NCBI GenBank assembly: GCA_023055505.1
Contig: JALIRH010000039.1
Location: 4,654,505 to 4,718,504, forward strand
From: Callipepla californica brunnescens
Taxonomy: Eukaryota > Chordata > Aves > Galliformes > Odontophoridae
DNA: 64,000 nt
Direction of reading: 5' to 3'
Shown: in pieces, positions 16,325-29,664 of the stretch
How positions within the stretch are numbered: the first letter of the stretch is position 1
Layout of the letters: every line of letters starts with the position of its first letter
Translations under genes and position numbers: made by a program
Notes under the pieces: generated by a model
What the model was told of the DNA's origin: nothing
What the model saw: the letters and a program-made list of their open reading frames with translations, nothing else
Database searches by the model: none

Positions 16325-19300
16325 TGTGGTTGTTGGCTGCAGCTGTGTAAAATTGGAGACCAAAGGCACATCAGGTTCTTCCATCCTGCTCACAGGATCT
16401 ATTGTATGGTTTTACAGAGGAATTCCAGCTGCGAGATGTGAACAGGAGCAAGCCCTGTCCTACAGCCAGCGTCCTACAGCCACTGTTGTACAGATGGTGT
16501 CCTATAACTGGTGTTCTATGGAGCCAGTGTCCTGCCACCTCCTGAAGCCTGGTCCTGACCTGCTCACAGAACTCTAAGTTGACTTCTTACACTGAAGGGA
16601 GAAGGATGGAACAGGCAGAACAGAGAGAGGCATCGTTGACATGCATGAGATAAATACGGTGAGCCTCAGATGGGTCAGATGCTCACTGTATTTAATGGCC
16701 ATCCATATCATCCCAGAGACATTCATCATGGCTCTTGTATTCATTGCCCCCCTGACTGTCCTCACTCATTGAGTTGAGATGTCTTTGTTAAATTTGGTAT
16801 ACCATGTACACAAAAACCAGGGGAGAGCACTGATGAATGCTCTGCTTTTGCTGTGCCTGTGGGAGCTCCTGTAAAATGCCTGAGCACACAGAACTCAGCT
16901 GAGGGGCAGATCAGAGAGCTGTGTGTTCGGCCACCAGCCTGCCCCGGGCCTGCTGGCACACACGTGTGCTCGTGGGGCTGTGCTGGCACTGTGCTGGGGC
17001 CCTGGGAGCTGCAGGCACTTGGGGAGCTGCACAGCAGGGCAGTGCTTTGGGGTGGGACGGGACAGCGGTGCTGGGGGCACTGATGAGTTTGGTTGTATTT
17101 TGTGCAGTGCTTTCCCTTCCCTGTGTTGCATTCCTGACCACCACCTCCCTCTAACAGAAAACCGTTCCTTTTTCGTTGCAGATTCCTGTTAATTTGCTGT
17201 TTCCATCCGTGGCTCCAACAGAAGGGCGCTGCTGCAAAGCCACTGCGATCTGCAGCCACCGAGAGCCCGCAGCCCACCTCCAGCCACCAGCGCCTTGGGA
17301 GGAACGTCTCCATGAAGTCAGAGCAGAAATGTACTTTCTGCTTGAAAATGTTTACTTTATCAGTCCCGAGCGGCTGCTGGCTCCTCTTCAGCCGGAGCCG
17401 TGGAGCAGGCTGGCTCGGCCCCGTGGCACTCTGCCTGCTGCAGCTCCCCGAGGCAGCCCCGCAGCTCCAGCAGGATGCAGCAGGCCTGGGCAGCGTGGTT
17501 CTGAGGCTGCACCATGCAGGGCTGTTTGTCTTCTTCTCTGCTCTTTGGGTTGTTTGGTGTTTTTTTTTTTTTGTTTCAGAGCTGGGCATCTGGACTCGGC
17601 TGTTAGGGAGGTAATGCAATAACCCTCACTCGTGCTGCGGTTGTGCAGGCAGGGTGCGAGCTGCCAGCTGTGGTGTGAGCCCTCCAGCTCACAGCTCAGG
17701 GCCACGCACACCGTGTCAGTGTGATAACCGCGTCGGGGCCGTGTGCTGGTGCCAAGTGGAGCACAGACCGCACGGCTGCTCAGGGCCCATGGGCTGTGTT
17801 TTCGGGAAAGCAGGGCACGTGGCCACGGCAGAGCCCGCTCTGTGGTAGGAACCTTTTGGTAAAGCCTTTGCTCTAGGCGGTCTGGAGAGAGCCCAGAGAA
17901 CCTGCGGCTGTCTGTGTTCCATCACAGCCGTGCTCTGGCTGCTTCTGAGCCTGGCACCGGTCAGCAGGGATGGCTTGCTTTTAGGGAGCACGTACAGGCA
18001 TGGGGTGGATACCTGACACGTCACTGAAGCAGGGAAACTGAGCTTGTGGAAGGAGAGGGTAAAAGCTGCACATCAGCGTGATGTGGGTGAGCACTGTGCT
18101 GAGAGCTGCTGCCCCCAGCACATAAACAGTTCAGCCTCAGCGTGGGTGAGGATGTGGGGTAAGGAGCGTTGGTCTGATGGGCAGCGGTGAAGGGCCGGAA
18201 CCTCACACCAGATTTGGCACTCGATAAGAGAGAAGCCAACTCCTTACGGTTTTAGTCAAGGTGCTATTTAGCAAAATGAGTGCCTGTGAACAGCCCAACG
18301 GCACACAGCAGTACGGCATGCCTCTTCCTCCCCTGCCCCATGGCAAGGAAGCACTGTGTCTGTGCCTCAGGGCCGGGCTCCAGCCCCATGCTCATGCTCA
18401 GTGCTCACTCGAGCACGTCTCAAGTGCCTGAAGACATCTTCCCAAACACCACTCACTCTGTGCAGCAAAACAGTTGCACCGTGAGTTGGTTTCTCCAGCT
18501 TTAAGCACTGACTGCTCCAGGTCTGGGCTCTGTCCAGTTGCCCCATGGGTCTGAAATGGGCACCTCGAATGGACCCTCAGCTCTCAGTCCCCCAAATCCT
18601 CCTCCGATGGTACTTACAGGTTGACTTTGTGGACTTGGACTGGAAGGGGGTCAGCTGATTTGTTTAAAATATAAGAAATGTTCATCACATCCATCCCCTC
18701 ATAAAAGTCAGAGTTGTTTTGAAAATTTTCTGGTGTGAGCAACAGATGCATCAAGTGTCCCATCAACAAATTCCACCATTCCTTCTGTCCGGAATACTTG
18801 TGCACATGAAAAATTCCCTGTCCAAACTGGGTAGGTGCTTTTTCCTTTGTCATATTGGTGCTTTGTGAAGAGCTGCAAGGCCGTGTGGGTGCTGCTGCCG
18901 GTGGGCATGGGCAATGTGTGTACCTGGGGAGCAGCTGTGCAGGAGCTGGGGTGCAGGCAGTGCTCACGCTGTGCCTGGTGCCCATTCCCACACGTTTGCG
19001 TGCACAACTTCTCTTTCCTCAGCAGCCTATCTTAAAAGCTTTGTAAAACCATATTGATTCACATTAAGCATCAAGTGCATATTGGCAACGCCGGCACGCT
19101 CTGCTGACAAACAAGTAAGAATCAATATTGGCGGGTAAGGACGGATACACTCATGTACAAAATGCCCTTAAGCACATGCAAGGGATCTTCCAGCTATTTT
19201 CAACCTCTGTGATTAGATACTGAAGGCAAAATCACAGCAAAGCAGCAGAACTTGCTTGGCCTGATCTGCCCCACATCCGCCCTCGCGTTGCCGTGCAATG

Positions 19301-22300
19301 CCTTCTGCTTGGGCAGGGGTTGGTTTTGCCTTCACAGACCTTCAGGTCTCACAGCTGGGTGCAGGAGGATGTGGGCAGCCCTCACCTCTGCCTCAATTTT
19401 GCAGCCCGATGGTTCACCAATTAGATCGCTACCAGGATGCAAACACGTGAGGAGGAATTTGTCACACTTCTGTTAGCACTGGAAAACAGTGTTGGGAGAC
19501 AGCGAGTGCTGAAGTCGATATTTATTCTATGCGTGGCTGATTTTTAAACACTTTCACTGCAATTCTATTAACGAGGAAGTGACTTTGATCCCACGGTGAG
19601 CACCGCACCGCCACCTTCCTCCCCACAAGTGCTGCAGGTGTTCGGGAGCACAGATCCTCACCCAAAGTCCTTGTTAAGGTTTACAGGGAGACAGCGATGC
19701 AAGGGGAGCAGGCAACTGCCTGCCTTAAACTGCTGCAGCTCCTCCTGCAAGCTGCAAGCCGGAGTCATGGGGCAAATGGGGCTGGGGTGCAGCCCCACAC
19801 AGCCGGGCACAGCCTGCAGTGTCATGGCACACCTTGCCCTTGCTTTGATCGCTGAAGGGGAACGCTATTCTCCCTCAACACCTCTCCCTCAAACAGTGCC
19901 CAACCAACACAGCAGAGTGCTAAAGCTGCCTGGAGCCACAGGGTCCTGCACTGCGGAGCGTGACCGAGTGCTTGCAGTTCCACACGGCGCTTGGCAGCCG
20001 TGCTGGGGGGGCTGGGGCCGCTGAAATATGGGGGTCTGCTCCCATTGTGCAGCCTCACCTGTGCCTCTCTGAGTTTATGGTTGTTCTCATCTTGTCTCGA
20101 TAGGAACAACATTTTGCTCAGATTTACTGTGTGTTTAAATGAGTGCTCGTGCTAACAGGGGGCATGGGATGTGGTTTCAGCAGAACATACCCTGGGCTCA
20201 GCTGGGCTGCCACCCACAGGCACACAAATGCTGCCCCAGGGCCCGAGGATGAGAGCCAGTGCCTGCTGTGTAGGTGTGCTCCTGCTGCGCTCACTGAGGC
20301 CAGGAGCTGTTGTGCTGCTTGCCTCTCACTTCCCAGCTTATGTCGGGAGGGTCAGCATAGCTCATGTGGTGTATGTGTAGATTTCTCTAAGCCCTGGTTA
20401 GCCCAAGCCGTGCTGAGCTCTGCCTGCTGGGAGAGCAGGGAGCAAGTGGGGCTGCAGCGAGCAAGCGGAGAAATTGGCACATTCAAAGAAAATGGGATCT
20501 GCACTCTGGGCTGACAGCACTAAATGAGCTGAACGGAACTCAGAGGGTTTGTGTATTGCTTCTGGTGAGTAAACATATCCCTTTTCTCGATGGTGAGCCC
20601 TGATTCTGAGCTCCTCTCTGTCCTCTCACTGTTGTAACAAGTGTCTGACTTCAGTGCCAAAGCAGTACAGAGCTGGTTTGCACAGGAGTGTTTCAGAAAC
20701 ACTGGGGTGAGTTTGGAGCAGCAGCTACTGGGGTGTACTGTGTCACCACCAGGTCTTGCTGTGTCTGTGCAGAGCCAGTGCTGCTCAGCAGGGCAGCGTG
20801 AGTTCCTCCTCCACTCTGGATAAGCAGAGACTTGTCTTGGGAATGGGGAATCAGAAAGCTAAGAAGTGTGGGAATTTCTGACTTGGTTGTTCCATGTGCT
20901 ACAATGCTGGGACTGGAGCTCCCTGAGCAGCTCTGGGCTGGCTGCTGGTCCCTGGGGGAAGAGTGACCTGTGGGATGTTTGCTCTCAGCTGCCCTGCCTG
21001 TGCCATGATGTTTTCAGGCCCCCTACTTTCCAGCTGCTCCTCTGAGCCCTTTCTCCAGGGCTGTCCCACCCCAGCAGCATGTGTGGGGTGATGAAGCACA
21101 ACCCAGGAAAACACTGTGGGCAGCAGCTGTGGATGGGGGAATACCTGGAGCTCTGCTCCTTGTCTGTGAGCTGGGCAACTGGAGCAGTGTTTGCAGAGCT
21201 AAGCAAACAAGCTGGAGGGACAAACACGGCAGCAATCCCTTTGCTTTCCTCTTCAATTGGCCGTGGTGCCTGAGCTGCCAGCACTGGAGCACCTGTGGTT
21301 GTGTGGGTCACCATAAAGTCCGTACAGGTCCTGAGCATCTCAGGAGCTCAGCGATGTGCTCGGGACACAGGACAGCCATGTCTCCTGAGTTTCTGGAAGT
21401 GAAGACTGTCATATATTGTATATCTTGGCAGGATACTTGAGAGAGCGTAACCTGGCTTCTTACCAGTGTAAAAAAAAAAAACAAAAAAAAACTTGGGATT
21501 TTTTTTTTAAACAATTTTCTCCACTGCTTTCCATCACCAGTACTGTACACAGACCTTGGTGCACCAAATACTGTGCTGCTGTTTCATAACTTGATGAAAA
21601 CAATCTACTAGTGCTTAAAAAAAGAGGTTGAACCTCTGCAGAACACAGCTCTGGAGTATCTTTCAAACAGTTCCCATGTCAACTGAGTCCTCACTTCCCC
21701 TCCTCCATCCTGGATCTTGTAAAATTAGAAGCAATCATCTTCCAGCCTGGACACAGCGGCGTGTTGACTCCCCTTGTCCAAATAAACTCTAAAGAAGATC
21801 TCATGTTGCTGAGTTGAAGTTAGATCATTTGTTAAAGGCGGGAGGTCTTTCTGTGGGACTCCATTGGAGTTCAGTGCTAATGTGGCTGTTCACCTGATGG
21901 TTTTTCACTCCTCTATGCAAGGGGAGGACAGATGTGTGCCAGCATGCCGTTACCACATGCTGGGTGATCTGGAACGGCAGCCTTACATTTCCAAGCCTGC
22001 AGCTTGCTGTCCCTGAGGACTGCTCAGGGCTGCAGTGCGTACTGCACAGCAATCATCTTCTGCTGCACATGGAGTCAGAGCCACAGTTGTGTGGCTGCCT
22101 CGGGGGAGGTGAAATGGAGACGGCAATGGAGCTGCACCCCGTGTTTGAGTTTTATTTGTTTGCTTCTTTCGTTCTCCATTTGACTTTCTGCCCATCCTCT
22201 GCGTGATCCACATTTCAGTGAAGCTCATCCAGCATTCAGCTTTGGCCAGAAACTGAGGAAAACACCGATGTGCCCATCAGAGGGTGCAAGGTCTTGGGCT

Positions 22301-25300
22301 GACCTAATCTTAGCCAGATGCTGATGTCTGTGCTGCTCGGTCTGAGCTCACCGTCCAGGAGAAGCATGCTGCTCTGGGTGTGTGTGCTGGCGAGCTGTGC
22401 ATCAGCCTCCAAACCCACATCCTGCCCCTGTCCCTCCCGCTCTGTGTCTCTGGGATGCTCTCTGGCTCCTGGCCCTGGGTTGAGGCAGCATGTACAGCCC
22501 TGCAGCCTGACCCCAGTATGGGTGAAAAGAGCGAGGTAAGTTGTTGTAAAAAGCAAAGAGTGTCATACAGGGAAAAGATGGGGGAGAAACTAGAAGATGT
22601 TTTCTGAATGGAAAATTTTGAGCTGCTCTCCTGTAATTAGTATTTATGAACTATGGGGGAGAACAATTGTTTGCTTGTGGATCGGTGGCGTTTGGTGTCA
22701 TAGCAACCCAGTAACTGCCAAATAATCGATACCTCTGTGTGCAACAGGAGATACGTGGGCACCGTGCTTCTGCTTGAGCTATCTCTTAAGGCTTAAGTGC
22801 TTTGGTGCAAAGAGAGAAATAAAACTGCATAAAACTCCATATGCCTAATCATTGTGACAACTCACCGTGGGGCTGCAGCGTGCCCTGGGGTGTGCTGGGC
22901 ACAGTGCTGCCAGGTGGGGGGGATGGATGGGTTGTTCTCAAGCCCCTCGTGGTGGTCCTACAGCCCCTCACAGGGAGCAGAGGGGCAGTGCTGGGCTCAA
23001 TGGGATGCCCCGAGCTGCTGAGCTCACAGCCATAGGATTTAACTCTCCGGTGAGAGACCTGGATCCACAGGCATGAGAGGAGTGGGAAAACAGGAGAGGC
23101 CTGAAGTGCAATCAAGCTGGTATTAAGCAGCAGCAATATTTGGATTCTTTGTTTTCTACATGTGCTACAGTCACTCATTAACTTCAGGAGGCTCATTTGG
23201 AAGCTTTATGAGCACACGGTGAAGTCCTGCAGCTTCTCGCAGTTCTGTCTCACCCAGGACACCACCTCGCTGCCGTTGTTGGGTGAGGCAGTACCAGGAT
23301 GTTTTTCATTATCCCCGAGCTGCATTTTTTAGTGGTGGAGCATCCCCTGCCTTTGTGGATGGATGTTGTGCACGGCCAGCACACGGCGTGGGCTCGGCCC
23401 CATGCCTGAGTCTCAGTGTTCCTTAAAAAGGCAGGGTAATCCCAAGAAGACATTCCTCCATTCCTCGTGCCTCTGGAGCCCTCCATCCCATCAATCATGG
23501 TGCTTATTTCTGGACCCTTTCATGTTTGTCCCATTGGAATACCACGTTAGCATCCCAGGTCAGCATGTTCCTTGGTCCTCTGTACAAGCAACATAAATTT
23601 TCAGTGTTTCCTACATGTATCTCTAGCATATGGAAATAACTCAGTGCCACGTAGCAGCACGTGGTGATGCCCAGTTCCTCCTTGCAGGGATCTCAGCCCC
23701 TCCAGTGCCCTGTGCTGGGACCACCGCTGCCGTGCACATGGCTGCTGGGCCCCCACCAGCAACCCCCAGCTCAGGGTGTGCTGGCCAATGCCACTGCTGT
23801 GTGTCTTCAGCACTGACTCAATGTCTGCCTCCAAATCAAGGTTTTCTCATCACCGCAAGCCTGTGTTGTGCTCTCCTCCCCCCAACCCCTCAACACACTG
23901 TGGAAAATTCAGCCAAAATCTGCACTGTGCGTGCTGCAGGCTGAGCTGGATCCAGGGGCTTCGGTCTGCCCCAGTCAGCTTCTTCCAACAACGCAGTTGT
24001 TATTCTTAAGAAATACCTCTCTTCATTTTATGTGACTCGTTTAAGACTCCCCATCTCATTCCGGTTATTACGTATGCCATACCAGGTCGTTTTTCATCAT
24101 CCTGCTCTCCAAACTGAGCACTGCTTTCACTGTATTCCTCTGTTTGTTCCTCAAAGGCTGATGGACCAGGCTCGCTCTCCTATTTATATCTTCGTGGTTC
24201 AGATTTGAAAGGCAAACCCAGGCTCCATCCCACGGGCAGCGTGCCTCTGCTCCATCGGCAAGCGCTGTGCGGATGTGCTGGTGAAGGGCCGCTGGCTGTC
24301 GGCCATCTCCTTACAAGTGCCGCTGCCCTTTGCAGCCGTGTTCTGCTTGCACCAGGAGCATCGCTCACCCAGGATGGAAAAAGCAGAGTTATGAAGCACT
24401 GCTGGAGCCGAGCAGCCGTGCTGCTCCGTGCTGCCCCGTGCTGCCTCAGAACCATGCCTGGGGCTGCAGGAGGGAAAGGTGGCATTCACATAGCAAATGG
24501 CTGAAGGAAGGAGCGAGATTTGCTTTCACCTTTTGAGGTGATATTGGCACTTCCAGGAGGGATTCAGCTGCTGTGAATGTCTGAAGCACAGCGTTGGCCC
24601 AGATCACTGCACGTGCTGCGATGTGAGGTGTGTACTGGGTGTGCTCACATCAACAGCAAGACAGAAGGAATCTGGAAGTCTGTCCGTTCTTGCTCTATCT
24701 GATATTCAGACTTTACATACAAAAGGACGTTACTTTAATGCTACGTTTGAAGACGAAAATTCAAAGATAATTTTTAATCTTTCTTTGGTGCTTTCAAGAG
24801 AGCTTTAATTTCAGTGTAGTTCCACATCCCTTTGGGCTCACACGGCCCCTGGCAGCTGGAGGGTGTGAGGGCTGCAGCAGCTGACATCCCCATGCCAGTG
24901 CTCGCAGGCAGCTTGCAGCGTGGCCCTTCTGCACACAGCTCTGCGTGTTTGCAGGGGAGGGTTTGTTTCTGGAAGGTGAGCAGCAGAGATATTTCCATGG
25001 AGATAACAAATTCTTTGTCTGAAGCTTCCCAGAAAAGGAATAAATCATTGCTGTTGTGCTGAATGTACAGCGCTGTCGGGCTTCCAAAATGTACCCTCTG
25101 CAGCTGGTCCTGTCCTGTGCACGACAGCCGGGCTGCAGCCCCTAAGGGAGGAAGAAGGGGCTTGAGAGGACCACGTGTTCTATGGCATACCATTGTAGGG
25201 GTAGAAAATCAGGCAGAAAACTGGGAAGAAGTCATTTCTGCTGTTTGAAATGGCTAAAATCAGGCCATAGGCACATCACTGTGTGTGGAGACCTTAGGAA

Positions 25301-26630
25301 CAAGCGAGGAAATGAAGGTGGAAGATGCTGCCTGTAGGCATGTGGTGCAGCTGTCCCATCAAACAGACACCTGGGTCTTCTCCAAGGGTCCCACCTGGTG
25401 AGGGCAGCTCGGAGGAGCAGCTGATGAGGAAGAAATGGGCGATCACAGTGAGCCCTGACAACAAGCAGAGCCTGGGCTGGGAGAACAGCTGTCCATTTCC
25501 ACTTAGTGCAGCTGGGCCTGGCCACACAGATTTTATGATATGCTCTGCAGCAGCTCTCCAGACATTTTGGAAGTTCTTTCCCTGTTTGTGCTTCCATCAT
25601 TGCTTTATTTTCCCCTGGTTTCTAGGAAGGAGGGCCCTTCATATTGGGGAAAAAAGGTATCACTGAGTCACACCTGCTGTTTTATAGCTGCTGGGGCATC
25701 TCAGCTCAGCTGCACTTCTGCAGGGCACGGGGCTGCACTTGCCCTGTGCGCCCACCACTGCCTGGCTGAGCTCACTGCCCCAGGCACAGGAGAGGGGAGA
25801 TATGGTGGGGATGTGGTGGGGATGCAGCAGGGACAGACCTTACGCTGCTGGGCATGGCTCATCTCGCCTGGTCCCTCGCTCCCAAGGCCCTGTGCCACCA
25901 CTCGCAGAGGAGCAGAGCGCTGCTGATCCCTCCCACAGATCTCGCTCGGGCGGTAATTAATAATGGCCCTTCTCATTACACAACTGGCGCTTGGCGGAGC
26001 TTGCCGGGCTCCGTTGTGAAATGTTTTCAGCGTTTCAGCAGAGATCCCTCTGAGGAGCATTGCCAAAGTAACATTGTGTTCCAAAGGGAAAAGATTGCTG
26101 ACAAACAAATGAAATTAAAAGCAAACCCCACCAGTGGCCAGGAGACATCAATGGAAACTGTACTGAGGTTGTTCTTCTGACTGCGGTCTGTCTGTCTGTC
26201 TGCCCTTCCCGACCTTACAGACACATCCAGACCTCCTGTGTCACCCATCTGAGCTGCACAAACAGCTTGTAGGGCGTCCGAAGGTGCCCAGCACCACCAA
26301 TAAGGTCCCCAGGTCAGTTAGGAGCACACAGCGGGCAGACCCTATGTGAGTGTGTCCCACGGCCAGCTGCTGCCCACTGCAGCACTCCTGTCCTGGCAGA
26401 CAGCCCTCCTTCCTGGGACACGGCTTGCCCCTGGGATTTCAGGAAAAAGGAGGACAACAGGACAGCCCGGGGTGTGTGGGTGCTGTGCCAGCAGACAGCG
26501 GCTGCCTTCCAGGGGCTGTGCAAGCACCCTGAGGCTGCTGGGGCTGGAGGGCTCTGGGCTGCGACGTGTCCCAGACACACCAGTGACTGTCCCCGGGCTG
26601 CTGGGCATGGGGCTGTGTGCAGGCACAAAG
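16325..26630. other. Intergenic DNA, no recognised gene
   Basis: About 10 kb with no exon, RNA gene or transposon that I can name. The longest open frame (16762-17619, minus, 285 codons) has low-complexity, GC-driven composition and no known domain. Three AT-rich stretches stand out from the GC-rich surroundings (around 19040-19135, 22610-22745 and 25940-26115) and are discussed as candidate conserved elements. Homopolymer A and T runs occur at 21469-21509. Confidence 0.55.
26187..26203 (+). repeat. (TCTG)4 simple repeat
   Basis: Four tandem TCTG units. Short and unremarkable apart from possible length variation. Confidence 0.8.
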
Positions 26631-26634
26631 GACT

Positions 26635-26868
26635 CACGTTGTGCTGGAGGAGGTTCGGGGTGGATATTAGGAAGCTTTTATCCTCTGAAAGAGTGCTCAG
26701 CACCAGCTCAAGCTGCCCAAGGGGTGGGGGGTCACCATCCCTGGGGGTGTTCCAGAGATGTGGCACTGAGGGACGTGGGCAGTGGGCACGGTGGAGTGGG
26801 ATGGAGTGGGCTTGGGGATCGTAGAGGGCTTTTCCAGACTCAGTGTCTCAGTGGTTCTGTGATTCTGT
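26635..26868 (+). repeat. CR1 LINE 3' fragment
   Basis: Plus-oriented CR1 end: GTGGATATTAGGAAGC, CTCTGAAAGAGTGCTCAG, AAGGGGTGGGGGGTCACC, a GGCACTGAGGGACGTGGGC block, and GGTTCTGTGATTCTGT as the 3' terminal octamer repeat. It resembles the copies at 16116 and 33222 more than those at 53417 and 62936, so at least two subfamilies are present. Confidence 0.92.
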
Positions 26869-26869
26869 C

Positions 26870-29662
26870 TGCACAGATTAGGGCTGCAGGAGGAGCCATT
26901 AAAAAACACCAAGGCCTTGTGGCGGCCCTGGGTCGCTTCCCCTGAGCTCTGTGGGCACCGGGCGGTCACAGCCACGTGCATGTTTTGCTTGTAAGTAATG
27001 TCCACATCAAACCAATCGATAGCTGCAAATGGGTCCAGAAAAATATCAGCTGAATTATTAACTTTTGCATTGTTACTGTAATCAAGCTAATTTATTGACA
27101 TTGCCGCAGTGCTAATTCATTTCCAGGACATTAGACAATGCCGCTGGGTCAATGCACACACAGGGGGGGGGAGCAGGGCCAGACCTGCCCGCGGTGGCTT
27201 GGCAGCTGGGTTTGAGAAGCACCAGAGGAGAGAAGGAGAGAAGAGGTTGTGCCCTGCCACTGGCAAGGACTGTGCTGTGGGTTTTGCTGTCCCCAGACAG
27301 ATGTGTGCCCGGCTGCCCTACAAGTGACACCTCGCAGCCCTGTGGCAGATACCCTGCGGCCTGCAGCCAGCACACAGGCACCAGGGGCAGCACTTAGGCC
27401 ATTTCCTTGAGCAATTAAACGTCGGCTTGGGATCTACAGCTTGGGTTTGAACTCTTCAGATGCTGGGTGCAGATTCTGGGGATGGATTTGGCAGCAGCTG
27501 TGCCCATTGATGGTGGCAGAAGGACACCGTCAAGGGCTGAGGCACTGGAATATATTGGTGTTGTCACACACCAAACGTGTGCTTTAATTATCCATATCAG
27601 CAAGAGATAGGGCAGGACTGGACATTTATTCAAAAAGAAAGATAATCGATAGCACTCAGTTTATTAAACTTCCTTAAGGTGACCACGATGTTATCTTTAT
27701 TAAATTTCTGAGCTGTGGAATGACTGGTTTTGAATTAGAAATACATATTGCTGCAGAGTGAGACCTCCGGGTGGGTGGGGGACCTGGTGGCTGTCCCCAG
27801 GATGGAGCCAGGTGCCCCTTGGCCTGGGGGATGGGAGATGCAGGAGAGTTAAGCTGACTAGAGATAATTGGAGTTTGGGTTGATCTTTTTCATTAACAGT
27901 TGAGAGCGTCTCCTTGAAGAATGCATGAAGGAGAATCCATGAAGGAAATGTATCCTTCCCCTGCAGTCTCTGCCCTGTCCCAGCCAGCCCTATGCTGCCC
28001 TTCTCATCCTGCCGTGTCCCACTGCTCCCAGCAGTGCTCCCAGCACAGTGCCCATCGGGGCGGTTTGCAGAGACCCAGGGCATTGTGATGGTTTAAGAAT
28101 GTATTTCTGCTGCAAGCACATGGCACATCAGCTGTACTCAGACGCTGCCAGGCTTCAGCCTTGAGCCACTGAGGCTCAGTGAGGCTCCCCACAGACAGCT
28201 GCATCTCATTGCCTCTCTGCTATCAAAGCATACAAGGTGCCAGGAGTTCAGAGGCTCCTTGTGGTGTAAAGAGCTTACATTTCAATAGTTCAAGATTTAG
28301 ACTGACATCTGAGCTAAATGACACAGCTCTGCATGGAAACAGAGTCTGGAAAGCTGGGGCTGGAGCAGGGCAGTGGGATGGAGCAGAGCAGGCAGTGACC
28401 TTCTCCTCACTTGTCAGGATGGGAAAAAAAGATGCCCAAAAGGGGACAAAGGGTTCCTGAGTTTTGGTCTCGGTTCTTTAAAGCTTCTTCACATCCAGAG
28501 CCAGTGAATTGCAAACACAGCAGGCAAAGCTCCAGCTGGCTTCAACCTGGCAGAGTATAAATTGCAAAACTGCTGGGAACTGGTGCTTCACACTGTGAAG
28601 TCCCCCTGAGATGGGGTGTGTATTTCCTTCCATCCGCGGGGCCGTGAGCCTTTATAGCGCAGGATTCATGTGTGCGTGCGGTGAGTGCGGCTCCGCTCTG
28701 AGCAAACAGCGGCGGGCAGGAGGGCAGGCACGGGCTGCGGGATGGCTGTGTTTAGAGAAAGTCATAATAACCGGGGCTCCTATCCTCCGCCGCAATTTAT
28801 TATCAAAACACAGCGGCCCCAAGTATAAATACATCGCCTTTAATAAAATGCTTTTGTACATATCTAACATATCTACACTCAGAGTGGTCCTTTTCTCTTC
28901 TGCAGTGGACCGAATTGAGGTCTGAGTCCCCATTGAGATGGATGCTGTGCTGGGTGATCCTGGGCTCCCGCGGGCGCCCGTCTGCCGCCGGCGGCTCCGG
29001 TTGTGCCGGTGAAACGCAGCCAGGAGAGAAACGTGGCGAGAATAAAAGCAGTGCCTGTTAATTTATAACCACAGCTCTCAATGAGGCGGCAGCAGGTTGG
29101 GAACGCATGAGAAGCGTTACAGGAGCGGGGCTCGGCTGGCCACCGCCCAGCACCAGGCCCTACAACATGAACCCAACAGCAACTACACAAATGTTGTCCC
29201 CCTGCATCCCACAGGGATACGGCTGTAAATGCCTTTCTGGTGCTGGAGCTCTTGCTGACATTCTAAGGAAGAGATCTGAAGAATCCAAAGGGCCCAAGCC
29301 TGGGGAGCAAGAGCATCCTGGGTCCCTCACACTGTTCTCTTCCAACCCAACCACGCTGGGATTCTGCGATCCCATGGCCCCGAACCAGTCCCAGGGCTGC
29401 TGAAGTGTGGGCTGGGTGGCTCGGGGCTGCTGGCAGCTGGGGAATGCCAGTGGTGCTCGTGGGGTTGGGTCTGAGGCTGTTCTCACACAAGCATATCCAA
29501 AATTTCAGGCTTTTATTGCACTGGTGCTGTCTGCCAGCTGACATCCTCTTCACTGGTCCCCAAAGTACTTCTGAGTGCTTATTCTAAATTAATGTTATCT
29601 TATCTGAAAACATTGCTCATTTGAGTGAATGAAGAAACAAAACGGGCATTTTGGAGAAGCAG
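26870..29662. other. Intergenic DNA with AT-rich candidate elements
   Basis: No gene supported. Two blocks, 27000-27125 and 28745-28885, are rich in TAAT and TTTAT motifs and contrast with the flanks; they are candidate conserved non-coding elements. A G9 run at 27163-27171 is simple sequence. Confidence 0.55.
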
Positions 29663-29664
29663 CA

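Noticed and set aside
16762..17619. 285-codon open frame on the minus strand, the longest in the intergenic region
   Set aside because: Composition is Ser/Pro/Cys/Gln-rich as expected from GC-rich non-coding DNA. There are no domain, splice or poly(A) signals, and overlapping frames are open on the other strand too.
26346..26945. 199-codon plus-strand open frame
   Set aside because: Its second half runs through a CR1 3' fragment and the first half has no recognisable protein features.
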